From: Gemmatimonadaceae bacterium
GTDB lineage: Bacteria; Gemmatimonadota; Gemmatimonadetes; Gemmatimonadales; Gemmatimonadaceae
Length of the DNA stretch: 64,000 bases
Assembly (NCBI GenBank): GCA_016742275.1
Contig: JACVCD010000018.1
Span: 41,639 to 105,638, forward strand
Direction of reading: 5' to 3'
Shown: positions 62,175 to 64,000 of the stretch, piece by piece
Layout: each line of letters begins with the position of its first letter
How positions within the stretch are numbered: the stretch's first letter is position 1
Program-made: the position numbers and the translations under genes
The notes under the pieces: generated by a model
What the model was told of the DNA's origin: nothing
Databases searched by the model: none
The model's input: only the letters and a program-made list of their open reading frames with translations

Positions 62175-64000
62175 ATGCGTCAGCTGTTGCGTTCTGCTGT
62201 CGTCCTGTGTGGTGTGCTGGTTGCACCGCGCACACTCCCCGCTCAAACCGTGTTGCGGGGGCGTCTCTACGATGTGTACACGCAGGCCCCCGTAGGCGGC
62301 GGGGCGGTCAGCGCCGACAACCAGGAGACCACCACCACGGATCGTGATGGTGCGTTCACGCTTCCGTGTCGCCCCAACATGTCGCTGACCGTGAAGCGGG
62401 TTGGCTACAGCGCACTGCACGTGCGCGTGACCGACTGCACCGAACTGCTGCAGATCGGTCTCTCACCCAGTGCCCAGACACTCAATCAGGTAAGTGTGGT
62501 GGACACGCGCGAAAGCGCGGGCCGCAGCGCACTCGATCAGCCGCAGTCCGTGACCACATTGTCGCGATCCGAGTTGCGCCGCGGCACCGGTCTCTTCTTC
62601 GACGAATCGCTCAACCTCGTGCCCGGCGTGCGATTCGAACGCCGCACCATGTCAGGTGGACAGCGTATCACCATTCGCGGATACGGCACCCGCTCCAACT
62701 TCGATGGATCAGGCTACAAGGCGTATCTGAACGGGATTCCCCTGACCGACGCGGAAGGTGTCACCGTACTCGATGACGTCGACTTCGGATCGATCGGACG
62801 TGTGGATGTGGTGCGGGGTCCGGCATCCAGTCTGTTTGGTGCCGGAATTGCCGGTGTCGTCAATCTGTGGACGCTTCGACCGGAACGACTTGGCACCACC
62901 ATCGAGCAGGAAACCATGGGCGGACAGGACGGTCTGCTGCGTTCCGATACGCGCTATGCCACGGCCTCCGCAACCTCGACGGTGCTCGTGAACTTCGGGC
63001 ATCAGCAATACGACAGCTATCGCCTGCACAGTGCATCGAAGAAGGATTTCGCCACGGTGATTGGCGATTTCCGGCCCTCGGAGCGCCGCACGATCACCAC
63101 GTTTCTGTCGTATGCCAACTCGCGGGATGAGCGGGCCGGACAGATCGACAGCGCCGCATTCTTCGGCAAGCGCAATGTCGGCGAAGCGCCGTATCTCGCC
63201 AACAATGCGCATGTGAACATGGAAACATTGCGTGTGGGTGTCACGCATGGATACCGCGTGAACGACATGTTCGAGCCGGTGGTGACCGCCTTCATGAGCG
63301 GCACCACGCGCGAGGATGTGTTTGCGGCCGGCGTGACGCCCAAATCCATCCAGACGTTCGGCACGCGGGCCGTGCTCAATGTGCGGCTTGCACCCGGTGG
63401 ACGTGCGCTGACCGGCGCCAATGGCGTGGAGTTCGAACAGTCCAACGTGTTCGTGAAGGGCTATCGCTATACCAACGCCGTACTGGGAGCGCTCACCAAC
63501 GACCTGGAAACCCGTTCAACCCAGATAAGCGCGTTTTCGCAGTGGGATCTGGCACTCCCCGCCAACTTCGTACTCACGGCCGGTGCCAGTGTGAACGGCA
63601 TTGAGTACACCCTCGATGACCGACTCGCCAATACGGCCAACCCCACCCGCAAGAGCATTTCCGGCCGCAAGACATACGACCCCGTGGTCGTTCCGCGTGT
63701 CGCGCTGCGTCGCCGGTTTGGCGACATGGGCTCGATTTACGGCACGGTGAGCCAGGGTTTCACCCCGGCCACATCGAGCGACGCCGTCATCCAGTTCACC
63801 GGACAACCGAACGGCAATCTCGATCCGGAGCGTGGCACACTGTACGAAGTGGGCGCCAAGGGTTTGCTGACCGGTTCGCGGTTGGCGTATCAGGTGGCAC
63901 TCTACGATTTGCGCGTGTCCGACAAGCTGACCAGTCAGTCGGTGTTTGATGCCAATGGTACACAGCCTGTCCGCTATCCACATCTGGCGGGGCCGCAATA
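62175..64000 (+). CDS. TonB-dependent receptor (partial, 3' end outside window)
   Basis: At least 608 residues of a TonB-dependent receptor: signal RQLLRSAVVLCGVLVAPRTLP, then a carboxypeptidase-regulatory-like domain (GRLYDVYTQAPVGGGAVSADN), a plug domain (SVTTLSRSELRRGTGLFFDESLNLVPGVRFERRTMSGGQRITIRGYGTRS, DVDFGSIGRVDVVRGPASSLFGAGIAGVVNLWT) and the start of a beta-barrel. The plug spacing is typical of siderophore/metal receptors rather than SusC. It runs off the window's right edge. Confidence 0.93.
   Translation, partial: MRQLLRSAVVLCGVLVAPRTLPAQTVLRGRLYDVYTQAPVGGGAVSADNQETTTTDRDGAFTLPCRPNMSLTVKRVGYSALHVRVTDCTELLQIGLSPSAQTLNQVSVVDTRESAGRSALDQPQSVTTLSRSELRRGTGLFFDESLNLVPGVRFERRTMSGGQRITIRGYGTRSNFDGSGYKAYLNGIPLTDAEGVTVLDDVDFGSIGRVDVVRGPASSLFGAGIAGVVNLWTLRPERLGTTIEQETMGGQDGLLRSDTRYATASATSTVLVNFGHQQYDSYRLHSASKKDFATVIGDFRPSERRTITTFLSYANSRDERAGQIDSAAFFGKRNVGEAPYLANNAHVNMETLRVGVTHGYRVNDMFEPVVTAFMSGTTREDVFAAGVTPKSIQTFGTRAVLNVRLAPGGRALTGANGVEFEQSNVFVKGYRYTNAVLGALTNDLETRSTQISAFSQWDLALPANFVLTAGASVNGIEYTLDDRLANTANPTRKSISGRKTYDPVVVPRVALRRRFGDMGSIYGTVSQGFTPATSSDAVIQFTGQPNGNLDPERGTLYEVGAKGLLTGSRLAYQVALYDLRVSDKLTSQSVFDANGTQPVRYPHLAGPQ

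Noticed and set aside
1..64000. CRISPR array, rRNA operon or tRNA genes
   Set aside because: No regularly spaced repeats of suitable length, no rRNA-like segments and no cloverleaf-forming sequence were recognised by eye.

Overview
The window reads as chromosome from a Gram-negative, moderately to highly GC-rich, free-living heterotroph. It has outer-membrane TonB receptors including a SusC/SusD pair, many Sec/Tat/lipoprotein signals, a large periplasmic-propeller histidine kinase, an ECF sigma factor next to a TPR Ser/Thr kinase, DUF305 and LVIVD-repeat proteins, and dense ATGA-overlapping operons. This mix, above all SusCD together with high GC and the ECF/kinase pair, points to Gemmatimonadota (Gemmatimonas-like). 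That is an inference from gene content; no rRNA or tRNA gene was recognised.

Layout. 1-4.5 kb: two minus-strand operons, ArsR-SRPBCC-UvrA paralog and M19 dipeptidase-DUF4180-membrane protein-DUF2007, plus an AlkD-like repair gene. 4.6-12.2 kb: secreted protein, chloroperoxidase-type hydrolase, peroxiredoxin-DsbA fusion, giant sensor kinase, GH29-like protein, DUF2809. 12.2-22.3 kb: cytochrome b562 homolog, small lipoproteins and barrels, ECF sigma plus kinase, and a ParE/Phd toxin-antitoxin pair with a perfect palindromic operator. 22.3-33.8 kb: a GH18-deacetylase-GT2 polysaccharide protein, GMC oxidoreductase with a Tat partner, GH10 xylanase, hybrid kinase. 33.8-42.5 kb: LVIVD and DUF305 proteins and a SusC-SusD-exported phosphodiesterase operon. 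60-64 kb: MqsA-like antitoxin, EAL/HDOD regulator and a TonB receptor that runs off the window.

Accessory island. From about 42.7 to 59.7 kb the character changes: visibly lower GC, one intact-looking IS3 element with a 3-bp target duplication and a -1 frameshift site, a second IS3 element, two decayed copies of a third IS3 type in opposite orientation, and cargo unlike the rest. Cargo includes a clan-CD-like cysteine peptidase candidate, a secreted patatin-like lipase with a companion protein, a SIR2-TPR protein cut at its 3' end by an IS terminus, and a two-gene cassette of a GHKL (Hsp90/MORC-like) ATPase and an AAA_13 (PrrC/RloC-type) coiled-coil ATPase with a CxxC hook and a possible anticodon-nuclease-like C-terminal triad. 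The GHKL/AAA_13 pair with the adjacent SIR2-TPR gene is the best candidate for an undescribed defence system; this rests on domain content and context, not on any search.
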